Part shown: positions 1-7,344 of the stretch, piece after piece
Numbering within the stretch: position 1 is the first letter of the stretch
Layout: each line of letters begins with the position of its first letter
Source: Treponema sp.
GTDB taxonomy: Bacteria > Spirochaetota > Spirochaetia > Treponematales > Breznakiellaceae
Direction of reading: 5' to 3'
Length of the DNA stretch: 24,099 bases
NCBI GenBank assembly: GCA_031269405.1
Contig: JAISZE010000031.1
Location: 1 to 24,099 of the forward strand
Program-made: the position numbers and the translations under genes
Notes under the pieces: model-generated
What the model saw: the letters and a program-made list of their open reading frames with translations, nothing else
What the model was told of the DNA's origin: nothing
Database searches by the model: none

Positions 1-24
1 CGGTAACGGCTTTCTCCGCATAAA

Positions 25-55
25 GGCGGGTTTTACCCGCAGCCTTCCTTTTTCC
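25..55 (+). terminator. Probable rho-independent terminator
   Basis: GCGGGT (26-31) pairs with ACCCGC (35-40) across a TTT loop. The stem can extend as AAGG/CCTT with a small bulge, and a T-rich stretch follows (48-53). It would end a plus-strand gene that lies left of the window. The T-run is interrupted, so the call is moderate. Confidence 0.45.
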
Positions 56-70
56 TGTATTTTCCCGCTT

Positions 71-325
71 ATGTGTCAAAATGACCCACATTTATGCCAG
101 CACACCGCATTCTTAGACCGGAATGCCGTATTCCGGTCTAAATCTGAAGTATTCCGGTCTAACTCCAGAGCATTCCGGTCTAAATCCGAGGCATTCCGGT
201 CTAAATCTGAAGTATTCCGGTCTAAGTCCAAAATATTCCGGTCTGGCTATACCGCAGAAAAGCGCCGACACGGCGCGGCTTTATATCCCCAAAAATATGC
301 CTTAAAGGAGGCAATCTATGGCTAA
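71..325 (+). CDS. Hypothetical heptad-repeat peptide (FRSKSE repeats)
   Basis: This 84-codon ORF is largely six copies of a heptapeptide of the form FRSKSE(V/A), produced by an exact 21-bp tandem repeat. It has no signal peptide, membrane segment or known domain. No good Shine-Dalgarno precedes the ATG at 71, so its start is uncertain. Its TAA (323-325) overlaps the next ATG (318) by 8 nt, and that ATG has a strong Shine-Dalgarno lying inside this ORF, which would allow translational coupling. Because 21 is a multiple of three, a second frame is also open across the repeats (YSGLNLK-like heptads), so the open frame alone is weak evidence. It may be a repeat tract rather than a gene. Confidence 0.25.
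   Translation: MCQNDPHLCQHTAFLDRNAVFRSKSEVFRSNSRAFRSKSEAFRSKSEVFRSKSKIFRSGYTAEKRRHGAALYPQKYALKEAIYG
113..246 (+). repeat. 21-bp tandem repeat with one inverted leading copy
   Basis: The 12-nt core ATTCCGGTCTAA, or a close variant, begins at 130, 151, 172, 193, 214 and 235, so the period is exactly 21 bp. The first five cores are identical and the sixth ends in GG. A perfect inverted copy of the core lies at 113-124 and is separated from the first direct copy by GCCGT, giving a 12-bp hairpin. The nine bases between cores vary, mostly by transitions. The repeats are contiguous, so this is not a CRISPR array. Confidence 0.9.
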
Positions 326-416
326 AACACAGGACTGGTTCCCCGGAAAGCGGGAACTCCAGCTTGCAATGGCTAAAATCCGGCTTATGGTCCTCAAACT
401 CAAGGCCGCCCTATGA
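318..416 (+). CDS. Small ORF, possible truncated spirochaetal protein
   Basis: This 32-aa ORF starts MAKTQDWFPGKREL and ends at a TGA (414-416). It has one of the best Shine-Dalgarno sequences in the window, AAAGGAGG at 304-311, six bases before the ATG. The N-terminus reminds me of longer conserved hypothetical proteins in treponemes that begin with a similar WxPGKRxxQLxMA segment, but this is recollection and not a search. If that is right, the gene is cut off after its first helix. No function can be given. Confidence 0.35.
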   Translation: MAKTQDWFPGKRELQLAMAKIRLMVLKLKAAL

Positions 417-433
417 GGGGGCGGAGAGGCGGA

Positions 434-529
434 ATGTACCGCTTTGGCGGATCCCTATACGGACAGGGAGTACCAGATACGCTGGGGGAAGTATTCCCCG
501 GGAATGACGAGTTATTCCGTGAGGAATGA
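434..529 (+). CDS. Tiny ORF of unknown meaning
   Basis: The 31-codon ORF begins MYRFGGSLYGQG and ends at TGA 527-529. A purine-rich GGAGAGG lies just upstream. It has no recognisable domain. Its 3' half contains the two ATTCC/GGAAT palindromes, so it may be only a leader or a gene remnant between the repeat region and the transporter operon. Confidence 0.15.
   Translation: MYRFGGSLYGQGVPDTLGEVFPGNDELFREE
493..527. promoter_or_regulatory. Paired ATTCC/GGAAT palindromes, possible operator
   Basis: ATTCCC-C-GGGAAT (493-505) and ATTCC-GTGA-GGAAT (514-527) begin exactly 21 bp apart, two helical turns, and both are followed by GAC. They sit about 65-100 bp upstream of the sugar-binding protein gene. 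Two in-phase dyads upstream of a transporter operon fit a regulator binding site. They also share ATTCC and the 21-bp step with the tandem repeat at 113-246, so shared origin with that repeat is an alternative. Confidence 0.3.
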
Positions 530-544
530 CGCTGATTCTGTAAA

Positions 545-564
545 TTACGGGCGTATGCCTGTAA
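545..564. promoter_or_regulatory. 20-bp imperfect palindrome upstream of ABC operon
   Basis: TTACGGGCGTATGCCTGTAA matches its own reverse complement at 16 of 20 positions, and the four exceptions are two G/T pairs. It ends 27 bp before the binding-protein start codon. The size and position fit an operator, for example of a LacI-type sugar regulator, but no regulator gene is in the window and no convincing -35/-10 pair could be fixed around it. Confidence 0.3.
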
Positions 565-591
565 CATTATTTGTTTTATTAGGAGAAGAAG

Positions 592-2061
592 ATGAAAAAG
601 AATCTATTGGTAACGGCGGCGGCGCTGGCGGCGCTGCTGGCATCGGCTCTGCCCCTCTTTGCGGGCGGCGGAGGTCAATCGGGCGCTTCGGCGGCAAAAC
701 CTTACGAGATTGTATGGTACGTCGGCGGGCCGGGGCCCCAAACGGATACTCCCGCGGTTCTCGCGGAAGTCAACAAGTACCTAGCGGGAGCTGGGGTTAA
801 CGCTACCCTCAAGATTGTGGAAACCGACTTCGGCAGCTATAACCAGAAGATGCAGATGGTTATCGCAAGCCAGGAACCTTACGATCTCTGTTACACCGCG
901 AGCTGGATAAACAACTACACCGATAATGTGGCAAAGAACGCCTTCCTTCCTTTGGATGATCTCCTGCCCCAGTATGCGGCCCAGCTCTGGAAAGACATAC
1001 CTGTGGGCGGCTGGGATGCCTGCCGCATCAAGGGGAAGATTTACGGTGTCCCCAACCAGCAGATATGGGCGTATACCAAAGGCGTTGACATCGTTAGATC
1101 CTGGCTTGATAAGTACGGGTACACCAAGGATTCCATAAAAACCGTCGCGGATCTCGAAGGCTTTATGGCCAAGGTCAAAAAGGATAACCCGAACATGTAT
1201 CCCTTTGTGGCGTCCAGGGGCGGAGTAAATAACAACCTCCTTGATCCGGTTGATATTATTGTCGCCAATGTGGGCTATTACCTTACAGATAACTCCCTGA
1301 AAATTCAGAACATCATGGAAACGCCCGAAATGGTCGTCCAGATGAAACGGAACCGGGACTGGTATCTTAAAGGGTATGTCAGGCCCGATGTCGCCACATT
1401 GACGGACAACGCCAGAAACGATCTGTTGAGCGGACTCTCCATCGCCGGATGGACCGGAAACGTGAAGCCCAGCGACGAAAGCGAAATGTATGCCCAATAT
1501 GGCTTTGAGTTCTCGATGATACCGCTTTCCCGGTCCTGGCTTACCACCTCGGGCATCACCGCTACCATCACCGCGGTTTCCCAGCAGAGCAAAAACCCTG
1601 AAGCCGTGGTCCAATTACTCAATCTGGTGAACACCGACAAGGCCTTTTACACGCTTATTACCAGGGGCATCGAGGGGAAGCACTACAGGAAAACCGACGC
1701 CAACTATGTTGAAATCATCCCGAACTCCGGTTACGCGCCGAATGCGGACTGGATGTACGGCAGCGTGTTCAATTCGTACCTGCTTCCGGGCCAGGACCTT
1801 ACGGTGTGGGAGGACACGATAAAGATGAATAACAACGCCACTCCCTCACCCCTTATCGGCTTTGTCCTTGACCCGACACCCATACAAACCGAGATTGCCA
1901 ATGTAACGGCTGTCTGGGAGGAGTGCATAGGCCTGGCCGACGGTTCTGCGGACTTCGACACTGCCTATCCCGCTTACCTTGCGGCGAACAAGGCCGCCGG
2001 GGTGGACAAGATTATAACCGAGATCCAGCGTCAGGTTGACGAGTGGAAGAGAACAAAATAA
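592..2061 (+). CDS. Carbohydrate ABC transporter substrate-binding protein
   Basis: This 489-aa exported protein should capture a sugar or oligosaccharide and deliver it to the two permeases downstream. Residues 1-24 form a signal peptide (KK, a long Ala/Leu core, then LFA followed by GGGG). There is no lipobox cysteine, so it may be soluble in the periplasm. The body is of the solute-binding family 1 type. The C-terminus (AAGVDKIITEIQRQVDEW) matches the DUF3502-type end found in LipO/YtcQ-like binding proteins that pair with LplB and YtcP permeases. AGGAG at 581-585 lies six bases before the ATG. The neighbouring GH130 remnant hints at a mannoside ligand, which is inference. Confidence 0.88.
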   Translation: MKKNLLVTAAALAALLASALPLFAGGGGQSGASAAKPYEIVWYVGGPGPQTDTPAVLAEVNKYLAGAGVNATLKIVETDFGSYNQKMQMVIASQEPYDLCYTASWINNYTDNVAKNAFLPLDDLLPQYAAQLWKDIPVGGWDACRIKGKIYGVPNQQIWAYTKGVDIVRSWLDKYGYTKDSIKTVADLEGFMAKVKKDNPNMYPFVASRGGVNNNLLDPVDIIVANVGYYLTDNSLKIQNIMETPEMVVQMKRNRDWYLKGYVRPDVATLTDNARNDLLSGLSIAGWTGNVKPSDESEMYAQYGFEFSMIPLSRSWLTTSGITATITAVSQQSKNPEAVVQLLNLVNTDKAFYTLITRGIEGKHYRKTDANYVEIIPNSGYAPNADWMYGSVFNSYLLPGQDLTVWEDTIKMNNNATPSPLIGFVLDPTPIQTEIANVTAVWEECIGLADGSADFDTAYPAYLAANKAAGVDKIITEIQRQVDEWKRTK

Positions 2062-2091
2062 TTTCCGGCATGAACCGGGGGTGGAAAGAAT

Positions 2092-2997
2092 ATGAAGAAC
2101 CGTAACAAAAAAATGAACTGGGGACTCTTTGTTCTGGCCGCCCCCGGCATGCTGCTCCTCCTGGCGTTTCACTACGCCCCGCTTTTCGGACTGGTGATCC
2201 CCTTCAAGCGGCTTGACTACTCGAAGGGGATTTGGGGCAGCGACTGGGTGGGTTTCAAAAACTTCGAGTTCTTTTTTGCCTCCCAGTCGGCGTTCAGGGT
2301 AACCAGAAACACGATACTCTACAACTTCGCCTTCATCGTTATCGGTACGGCTGCAGCCGTGGCCCTGGCGCTGATGCTGTTCGAGCTGTCCCGGAACAAG
2401 GTGAAAATCTATCAAACCTGTCTTTTTATACCCTACTTTATTTCCTGGATTGTGGTCAGTTATGTGGTCTATGCCCTTCTCAATCCCCTCTACGGGCTTA
2501 TTCCCAAGTTCCTGCAAAATTCGGGCCTCGAAGCGCCCATGTTTTACACCGTCCCGAAATACTGGCCCTTTATCCTTGTGCTATCCCATTTATGGAAAGG
2601 TATGGGGTACACGACCTTGCTTTACTACGCTACCCTTATGAGTATTGACGCGAATATGTTCGAGGCCGCGGCCATTGACGGGGCGAACAAAATCCAGATC
2701 GTGTTCCGCATATCCATTCCGTTTCTGGTACCCATTATCACGATACTCACAATCCTCTCTATCGGGAAGATATTCAATTCCGATTTCGGCCTCTTTTACT
2801 TTTTACCGAGGAACGCCGGGGTTCTCTTCCCGGTAACCGATACTATCGATACCTACGTGTACCGGGCGCTGCGGGTTACCGGAGAGATTGGTATGGCGTC
2901 GGCAGTGGGGTTCTACCAGTCAATCGTCGGCTTTGTTCTCGTGTTGGTGAGTAATCTGATAGTCCGGCGCATAAGCCCGGAAAGCTCGATATTTTAG
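2092..2997 (+). CDS. Sugar ABC transporter permease, LplB/YteP type
   Basis: This 301-aa inner-membrane protein has about six hydrophobic segments. The cytoplasmic EAA loop (EAAAIDGANKIQIVFRISIP, from about residue 191) docks the ATPase. Overall it looks like LplB/YteP, the first permease of CUT1 importers for complex oligosaccharides. It starts 30 bp after the binding-protein stop, with GGGGGTGG at 2077-2084 as ribosome binding site, so it is in the same operon. There is no ATP-binding subunit gene nearby. In this family a shared MsmX/UgpC-type ATPase encoded elsewhere is normal. Confidence 0.9.
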   Translation: MKNRNKKMNWGLFVLAAPGMLLLLAFHYAPLFGLVIPFKRLDYSKGIWGSDWVGFKNFEFFFASQSAFRVTRNTILYNFAFIVIGTAAAVALALMLFELSRNKVKIYQTCLFIPYFISWIVVSYVVYALLNPLYGLIPKFLQNSGLEAPMFYTVPKYWPFILVLSHLWKGMGYTTLLYYATLMSIDANMFEAAAIDGANKIQIVFRISIPFLVPIITILTILSIGKIFNSDFGLFYFLPRNAGVLFPVTDTIDTYVYRALRVTGEIGMASAVGFYQSIVGFVLVLVSNLIVRRISPESSIF

Positions 2998-3009
2998 GGG
3001 AGGAATACG

Positions 3010-3903
3010 ATGATAGTAACCGAGCGGAAAAGCGGTTTTCTGTGGAAAGCCCTTATCAATGTACTGTTCATTGCCCTTTCGGCGTGCTGCGTGGCGCCGC
3101 TGCTGCTTATCCTTTCAGCGTCGTTTACCACCGAGCTGGGCCTCTCGTCAAAGGGTTATTCGTTTATCCCCGCGGAGTTCTCACTTCAGGCGTACCGGTT
3201 TATCTTTCAGAACCCTACGCAGCTTTTCAATTCCTACGGCGTTACTATCTTTGTTACCGCCGCGGGGACCTTCTGCGGGCTTCTGGTAACCAGCGCCCTG
3301 GCCTACGTTATCTCCCGCCGGGACTTCAAGCTCTACCGGCTTTTTTCGTTCATGGTGCTCTTTACGATGCTTTTCTCTGGCGGCATGGTTCCTTCGTATA
3401 TCATTATCACCAAGTATTATCATCTTAAAGATACGATCTTTGTGCTTATCCTTCCGTATCTCTTGAGTTCATGGTATGTGTTCCTGATGAAAGGTTTTTT
3501 CCTCGACATCCCCTCTTCGCTGGTTGAAGCCGCCAAGATCGACGGCGCCCGGGAAGTGTCGATATTTTTCAGGATCATCATTCCCATATCGAAACCCGCC
3601 CTGGCGACAGTGGGCCTCTTTATCGCCTTCGGGTACTGGAACGACTGGTGGCTGTCGATGCTGTACATCGACAGCGCGCGGCTTACGTCCCTCCAGTTCT
3701 ACCTGTACCGAATCATGAACAACATCCAGTTTCTGGCCCAGGCGACGCAGAATGTCAACGTCAGCATAAACTACAGCGAGATGCCCAGTGAAACCGCCCG
3801 TATGGCGCTCTGCGTTTTGGCGGCGGGTCCCATGCTGGTTATCTTTCCGTTTTTCCAGAAATACTTTGTCCGCGGTATTACTATGGGCGCGGTAAAGGGG
3901 TAA
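3010..3903 (+). CDS. Sugar ABC transporter permease, LplC/YtcP type
   Basis: This 297-aa protein is the second half of the membrane channel. It has six predicted membrane segments and an EAA loop (EAAKIDGAREVSIFFRIIIP, from about residue 173). The C-terminus VRGITMGAVKG is typical of the YtcP/LplC group. GGGGAGG overlaps the stop codon of the preceding permease and lies six bases before this ATG, so the two are probably translated together. Length and motifs look complete. The sugar specificity cannot be read from the permease. Confidence 0.9.
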   Translation: MIVTERKSGFLWKALINVLFIALSACCVAPLLLILSASFTTELGLSSKGYSFIPAEFSLQAYRFIFQNPTQLFNSYGVTIFVTAAGTFCGLLVTSALAYVISRRDFKLYRLFSFMVLFTMLFSGGMVPSYIIITKYYHLKDTIFVLILPYLLSSWYVFLMKGFFLDIPSSLVEAAKIDGAREVSIFFRIIIPISKPALATVGLFIAFGYWNDWWLSMLYIDSARLTSLQFYLYRIMNNIQFLAQATQNVNVSINYSEMPSETARMALCVLAAGPMLVIFPFFQKYFVRGITMGAVKG

Positions 3904-3921
3904 AAGCGGCTTTTGGTTAGT

Positions 3922-3935
3922 GTCTGTCCGTAATG
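3922..3935 (+). repeat. 14-bp dispersed motif GTCTGTCCGTAATG
   Basis: The motif differs at one base from GTCTGTCCATAATG at 23838-23851, where it forms one arm of a hairpin. Here it sits exactly at the left break of the GH130 remnant. It could be the end of a mobile element that removed the rest of the gene. Two copies are too few to prove this. Confidence 0.35.
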
Positions 3936-4151
3936 AAACCGCTTATCTTCTGCGGCATCATCCTGGAAGATTCGGGGGAACTCAAGATATACTACGGCGC
4001 TGATGATACGGTAGTCTGTCTGGCGACCGCCGATGTTAACGACGTAATCAACAACCTCGCCCTGAAGGGCGGGGTATTAAACCCCTTCGGCACGAATAAA
4101 ACTATGCGGACGATGAAAGGCGTTATTCCCGGTTTATGGAGGAACCTATGA
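3933..4151 (+). pseudogene. C-terminal remnant of GH130 mannoside phosphorylase
   Basis: The segment from about residue 6, CGIILEDSGELKIYYGADDTVVCLATADVNDVI, matches the end of glycoside hydrolase family 130 enzymes (CGAI...L.IYYGAADTV..LATA...). GH130 enzymes phosphorolyse or hydrolyse beta-1,2 or beta-1,4 mannosides and are about 300-400 aa long. Only about 45 family residues remain, so the catalytic five-bladed propeller is gone. The reading frame upstream reaches only four codons before a TAG at 3918-3920. The last 25 residues are unlike the family. Lying directly behind a sugar ABC transporter, it probably belonged to that operon. It is a relic rather than a functional gene. Confidence 0.72.
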
Positions 4152-4161
4152 CCAATCTTTC

Positions 4162-4191
4162 TTGCGCCTACAGGATATAAGCTGATATAAT
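4162..4191 (+). promoter_or_regulatory. Promoter with TATAAT six bases before a start codon
   Basis: A perfect TATAAT (4186-4191) is preceded by a weak TTGCGC (4162-4167) at 18 bp. Transcription would begin at about 4198, the A of the ATG of the AAA/nuclease gene, which has no Shine-Dalgarno. This suggests a leaderless transcript. Confidence 0.5.
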
Positions 4192-4197
4192 TGCTGT

Positions 4198-5786
4198 ATG
4201 ACACAGCGGAAAATGCCTATCGGCATCCAGGATTTTGAGGATCTCCGAACCAGCGGATATGTCTATGTGGACAAGACGGCGTATATTTACCGGCTGGTGA
4301 ACGAAGGCAAGCCCTATTTTCTGGGCCGTCCCCGGCGTTTCGGGAAAAGTCTGCTTCTTTCAACTATCAAAGCGTATTTTCTGGGCAAACGGGAAAACTT
4401 TTTGAAGGAGAGGCCGGACAATCGAGGCTTGCCATTGCTGACATGGAGACGGAGTGGTTTGAGCACCCGGTCTTCCACATCGACCTGAACGTAGCCTCCT
4501 ATACCGACCTCGCCAGCCTCCAGGTCGGGCTGGATACCAACCTCCGCTTTATCGAAGAAAAGTGGGGACGGGACCCGGCGGAGACCACCCCGTCTACCCG
4601 CTTTCTGGGCCTTATCCGGCGGGCCTGTGAAAAGACGGGCCGGAAAGTGGCGGTTCTCGTGGACGAGTACGACCGTCCCCTGCTGCAAACCATGGAAGCG
4701 GACCGGGACCAGGAAGACATACGCCGGGAACTCAAGGGATTTTACGGCGTTCTTAAAACCGCCGACCCCTGGCTGCGGTTTGTGCTGCTTACAGGCATCA
4801 CCAAGTTTTCCCAGGTAAGCGTCTTCAGCGACCTGAACCAACTGCGGGACATCAGTATGGAAAAAGAATACGCCGGTATCTGCGGCATTTCGGAACGTGA
4901 ACTGGTGGAAAACTTTGAGCCGGAACTGCGGGCGCTGGCGGACAATAACGGTATGAGCTACGACGAAACACATGCGGAGATGCAAAAACGGTATAACGGC
5001 TACCATTTTGCCAAACAGAGCGAAGGGGTATACAATCCGTTTAGCGTAATCAACACATTTGCGAAACAGGATTTCGCCTATTACTGGTTCCAAACCGGCA
5101 CGCCGAGCTACCTTATCAAACAGCTTCAAAAGACGGATTTCGACCTGCGGGAATTCGCTCAGGGCATCACCATACCGGCGCAGTCCATCAACGACTACCG
5201 GATGAACGGAGGCAGTCCCGTACCTATTCTTTATCAGAGCGGATACCTGACGATAGCGGAATACAACCGGCAGTTTGACAGTTACACCTTGGGTTTCCCC
5301 AATGAGGAAGTGGAGTACGGGTTTCTGAACTCGCTTTTGCCGTATTACATGCCGCGTACTCCTGACAGCCAGGGATTTTTTGTAGGGAACTTCGTGAAGG
5401 ACTTGCAGAACGGGGAAGTGGACGGATTTATGACGAGGCTGCGGGCATTTTTTTCTGATATACCGTATGAATTAAACGACAAGACAGAACGGCATTACCA
5501 TGCGTTATTTTATCTGGTATTCCGGCTGATGGGACAGTACGCCTTGGTTGAACAGCGGAGCGCTGCTGGGCGGAGCGATGCGGTGGTGGGAACAGCGGAC
5601 ACGGTGTATGTATTTGAGTTCAAGCTGGCGCATGAGGGTTCCTGTGATGGAGTAGAAGCGGCGTTGAGGCAGATAGAGGAGAAGGGGTATCTGATACCGT
5701 GGAGGGCTGGAGGGAAGAAGGTCGTGAAGGTGGGAGCGGTGTTTGATCCTGCGGTCCGCACGCTAGGGAAGTGGAAGGCGGTATAA
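4198..5786 (+). pseudogene. AAA-ATPase / PD-(D/E)XK nuclease-like gene with frameshift
   Basis: Two frames together encode an AAA-ATPase-like protein (PF09820 type) with a C-terminal PD-(D/E)XK nuclease-like domain (PF08011 type), a common family of unknown role often found in multiple genomic copies. The first frame (4198 to about 4400) carries the N-terminus and Walker [10 protein letters not shown] (residues 43-51). The second frame, open through 4401-5786, carries a Walker B-like VAVLVDEYD, and near its end VFEFKL with the nuclease E-x-K at 5616-5624. Removing AA at 4396-4397 would restore the reading KRELFEG, close to the usual family motif. A one-base loss is the other possibility. A six-residue stretch, EAGQSR, just after the break looks extra. 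A sequencing error cannot be excluded. Confidence 0.75.
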
Positions 5787-5808
5787 GCCGTCAGGAATAG
5801 CCCGGCCC

Positions 5809-6465
5809 TTACTCCGGTTTCCACTCGAAGCCGGCGCAGTCCAGAAAAGCCCTTGCTATGATGGTATGCCCCAGAATATCAGGATGGATGCGATCCCAGG
5901 CTATTGACTGGGCGCTGTAATGGCGCAAGTATTGGTTAAAACGATACTGAAGATCCACGGTGAGGCAGCCGTGTTTGGCGCCCAGTTTTTTTACCACATT
6001 GCCGTACTGGTCCATAGTTTTGCGCATAGGATCTCCGCTGTCAGGCTCCATGTAAAACGGCGTCATAAGGATCATACCGGAAACCCTGTCCTTCGTAGAC
6101 AGGATAAGCTCTTAATAGGCAGCCTCGAATTCCGGAAGGTACACATGCTCCTCGGTCATAAGGGGAGAATCAAACTGCCTCCACACGTCATTCACTCCGA
6201 TAAGCACCGATACCCAGTCGGGTTTGAGATCCAGAACATCCGTCTGCCAGCGCTTTTTAAGCTCCCGCACCCGGTCGCCGGAATTCCCCATATTGACAAG
6301 CCTGGGCTTCAGTTCCGGGTAGCCGGTTCTGAGCAGGGCGTCTACGAGGGCCACGTAACTGCGGCCTATACCCTCAAAGAGTCCCTCGCCTACAGGCCGT
6401 TTCCGGTTAAAATCGGTAATGGAATCGCCTATGAACAGGATTTTCTGGTTAGCATTGAACAGCAT
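5809..6465 (-). pseudogene. SGNH/GDSL hydrolase interrupted by an in-frame TAA
   Basis: Read through one stop, this encodes a 218-residue SGNH hydrolase, an esterase or deacetylase family acting on esters and acetylated sugars. All four blocks are in one frame: GDSIT (Ser about 15), GNSGD (about 60-64), GVND (about 90-93) and DRIHPDILGH (Asp about 191, His about 194). A TAA at 6112-6114, codon 118, separates blocks I-III from block V, and the frame stays open on both sides. One base change from AAA or CAA would explain it. The ATG at 6465 is preferred because it has AAAGGGG upstream and the fold begins there. There is no signal peptide. As it stands the product lacks the catalytic Asp and His. 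Confidence 0.78.
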
Positions 6466-6615
6466 GGCGTACCCCTTTGGGAGTATACTACGGCTATTAT
6501 GCCTAAGTGTAAAGATCCAGATACCGGGGAATGGTTTCTTTTTCCTGATTGTACTGCAAATTCCGGCCAAAACCGCAGTATATGCCGATAATACTTAGAG
6601 GACCTTGCCGGGTAT

Positions 6616-6644
6616 TTGACTGAATAGCCGGACTTGGGTAAAAT
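6616..6644 (+). promoter_or_regulatory. Sigma70-type promoter of the lipoprotein gene
   Basis: TTGACT (6616-6621), a 17-bp spacer and TAAAAT (6639-6644) make a near-consensus promoter. The start codon at 6653 is only eight bases past the -10 box and lacks a real Shine-Dalgarno, so the mRNA probably has almost no leader. Confidence 0.65.
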
Positions 6645-6652
6645 AGGTATAT

Positions 6653-7297
6653 ATGAAACAACTTTTCATAGTATTGACAATTTTCCTCCTTGCGGGCGTC
6701 TCCTGTGTTTCCGATCCGCCCCCGGCGCTTCCTGTCCAGGCGGAAAAGCCCGCTGCGCCCGTGCCGGTCCAGGCCGATCCTCCTGCCCCTGAACCCATGC
6801 CGGAACCTGCCCCGGCTCCTGTGGTTGAACCGGCGCCTGCTCCGGTTGAGGAGGAACCGGTTTTTAACCCCGGTTCCATCAGCCAGGAAGAATTTGACAC
6901 CGCTAAAAACGAAGTCCAGGCATTGGTTGAAGACTTAAACAGGATAATCAGGGCCAGAAATTACAATTATTGGTTGACATACCTTTCAAAATCATATCTG
7001 GAGGAAATCAATTCCCCTGAGTACCTGGATGAGATGACGGAAAAACTCTATGAAAGAGATAGAAGCGTGGCGACCAACCTGGGCAGGGACCCAAAAAGCG
7101 TTCAGAAAAGGATTTTGAGGAACAGCAGGGACTTTTTTACCTACGTTGTAGTCCCGTCACGGGCAAATGACCATGTAGATGATATTGAATATGTCTCGGA
7201 AAACCAGGTTACTGCTTATACACTGGATAATCGGGGCCAGCGTTTGATATTGTATAATTTGGAAACTATCGACGGCCAGTGGAAAATTTCCAACTAG
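6653..7297 (+). CDS. Proline-rich putative lipoprotein, unknown function
   Basis: This 214-aa protein has a short signal peptide ending LLAGVSC, with Cys at residue 18. This does not fit the strict lipobox (no Leu at -3) but is acceptable under the looser spirochaetal rule, so lipid attachment is likely. Residues about 20-75 are a low-complexity linker rich in Pro, Ala, Glu and Val (PAPEPMPEPAPAPVVEP), probably a spacer that holds the domain away from the membrane. The rest (about 78-214) is a folded domain ending in YNLETIDGQWKISN, which resembles the end of SnoaL/NTF2-like or similar small alpha+beta domains. That resemblance is weak. It is probably co-transcribed with the HEAT-like gene 47 bp downstream. 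Confidence 0.75.
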   Translation: MKQLFIVLTIFLLAGVSCVSDPPPALPVQAEKPAAPVPVQADPPAPEPMPEPAPAPVVEPAPAPVEEEPVFNPGSISQEEFDTAKNEVQALVEDLNRIIRARNYNYWLTYLSKSYLEEINSPEYLDEMTEKLYERDRSVATNLGRDPKSVQKRILRNSRDFFTYVVVPSRANDHVDDIEYVSENQVTAYTLDNRGQRLILYNLETIDGQWKISN

Positions 7298-7344
7298 CCG
7301 GACTGTGTTAGATAATTATTGATAAGAATGTAAGGAGAGAGTCT

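Noticed and set aside
113..246. CRISPR array
   Set aside because: The repeats are contiguous 21-bp units with no unique spacers of 25-40 bp, and no cas genes are present.
781..1614. Long minus-strand ORF opposite the binding protein
   Set aside because: It lies wholly antisense to a well-supported solute-binding protein, has no family resemblance, and no start signal fits.
4393..4404. Programmed ribosomal frameshift in the AAA/nuclease gene
   Set aside because: The sequence GAAAACTTTTTG does not form a proper X-XXY-YYZ slippery heptamer in the upstream frame. A small indel is simpler.
4314..5129. Long minus-strand ORF opposite the AAA/nuclease gene
   Set aside because: It is antisense to clear Walker A/B-containing coding sequence, with basic low-complexity composition typical of shadow frames in GC-rich DNA.
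5920..6591. Plus-strand 223-aa ORF
   Set aside because: It is the shadow of the SGNH hydrolase, whose four catalytic blocks are readable on the minus strand.
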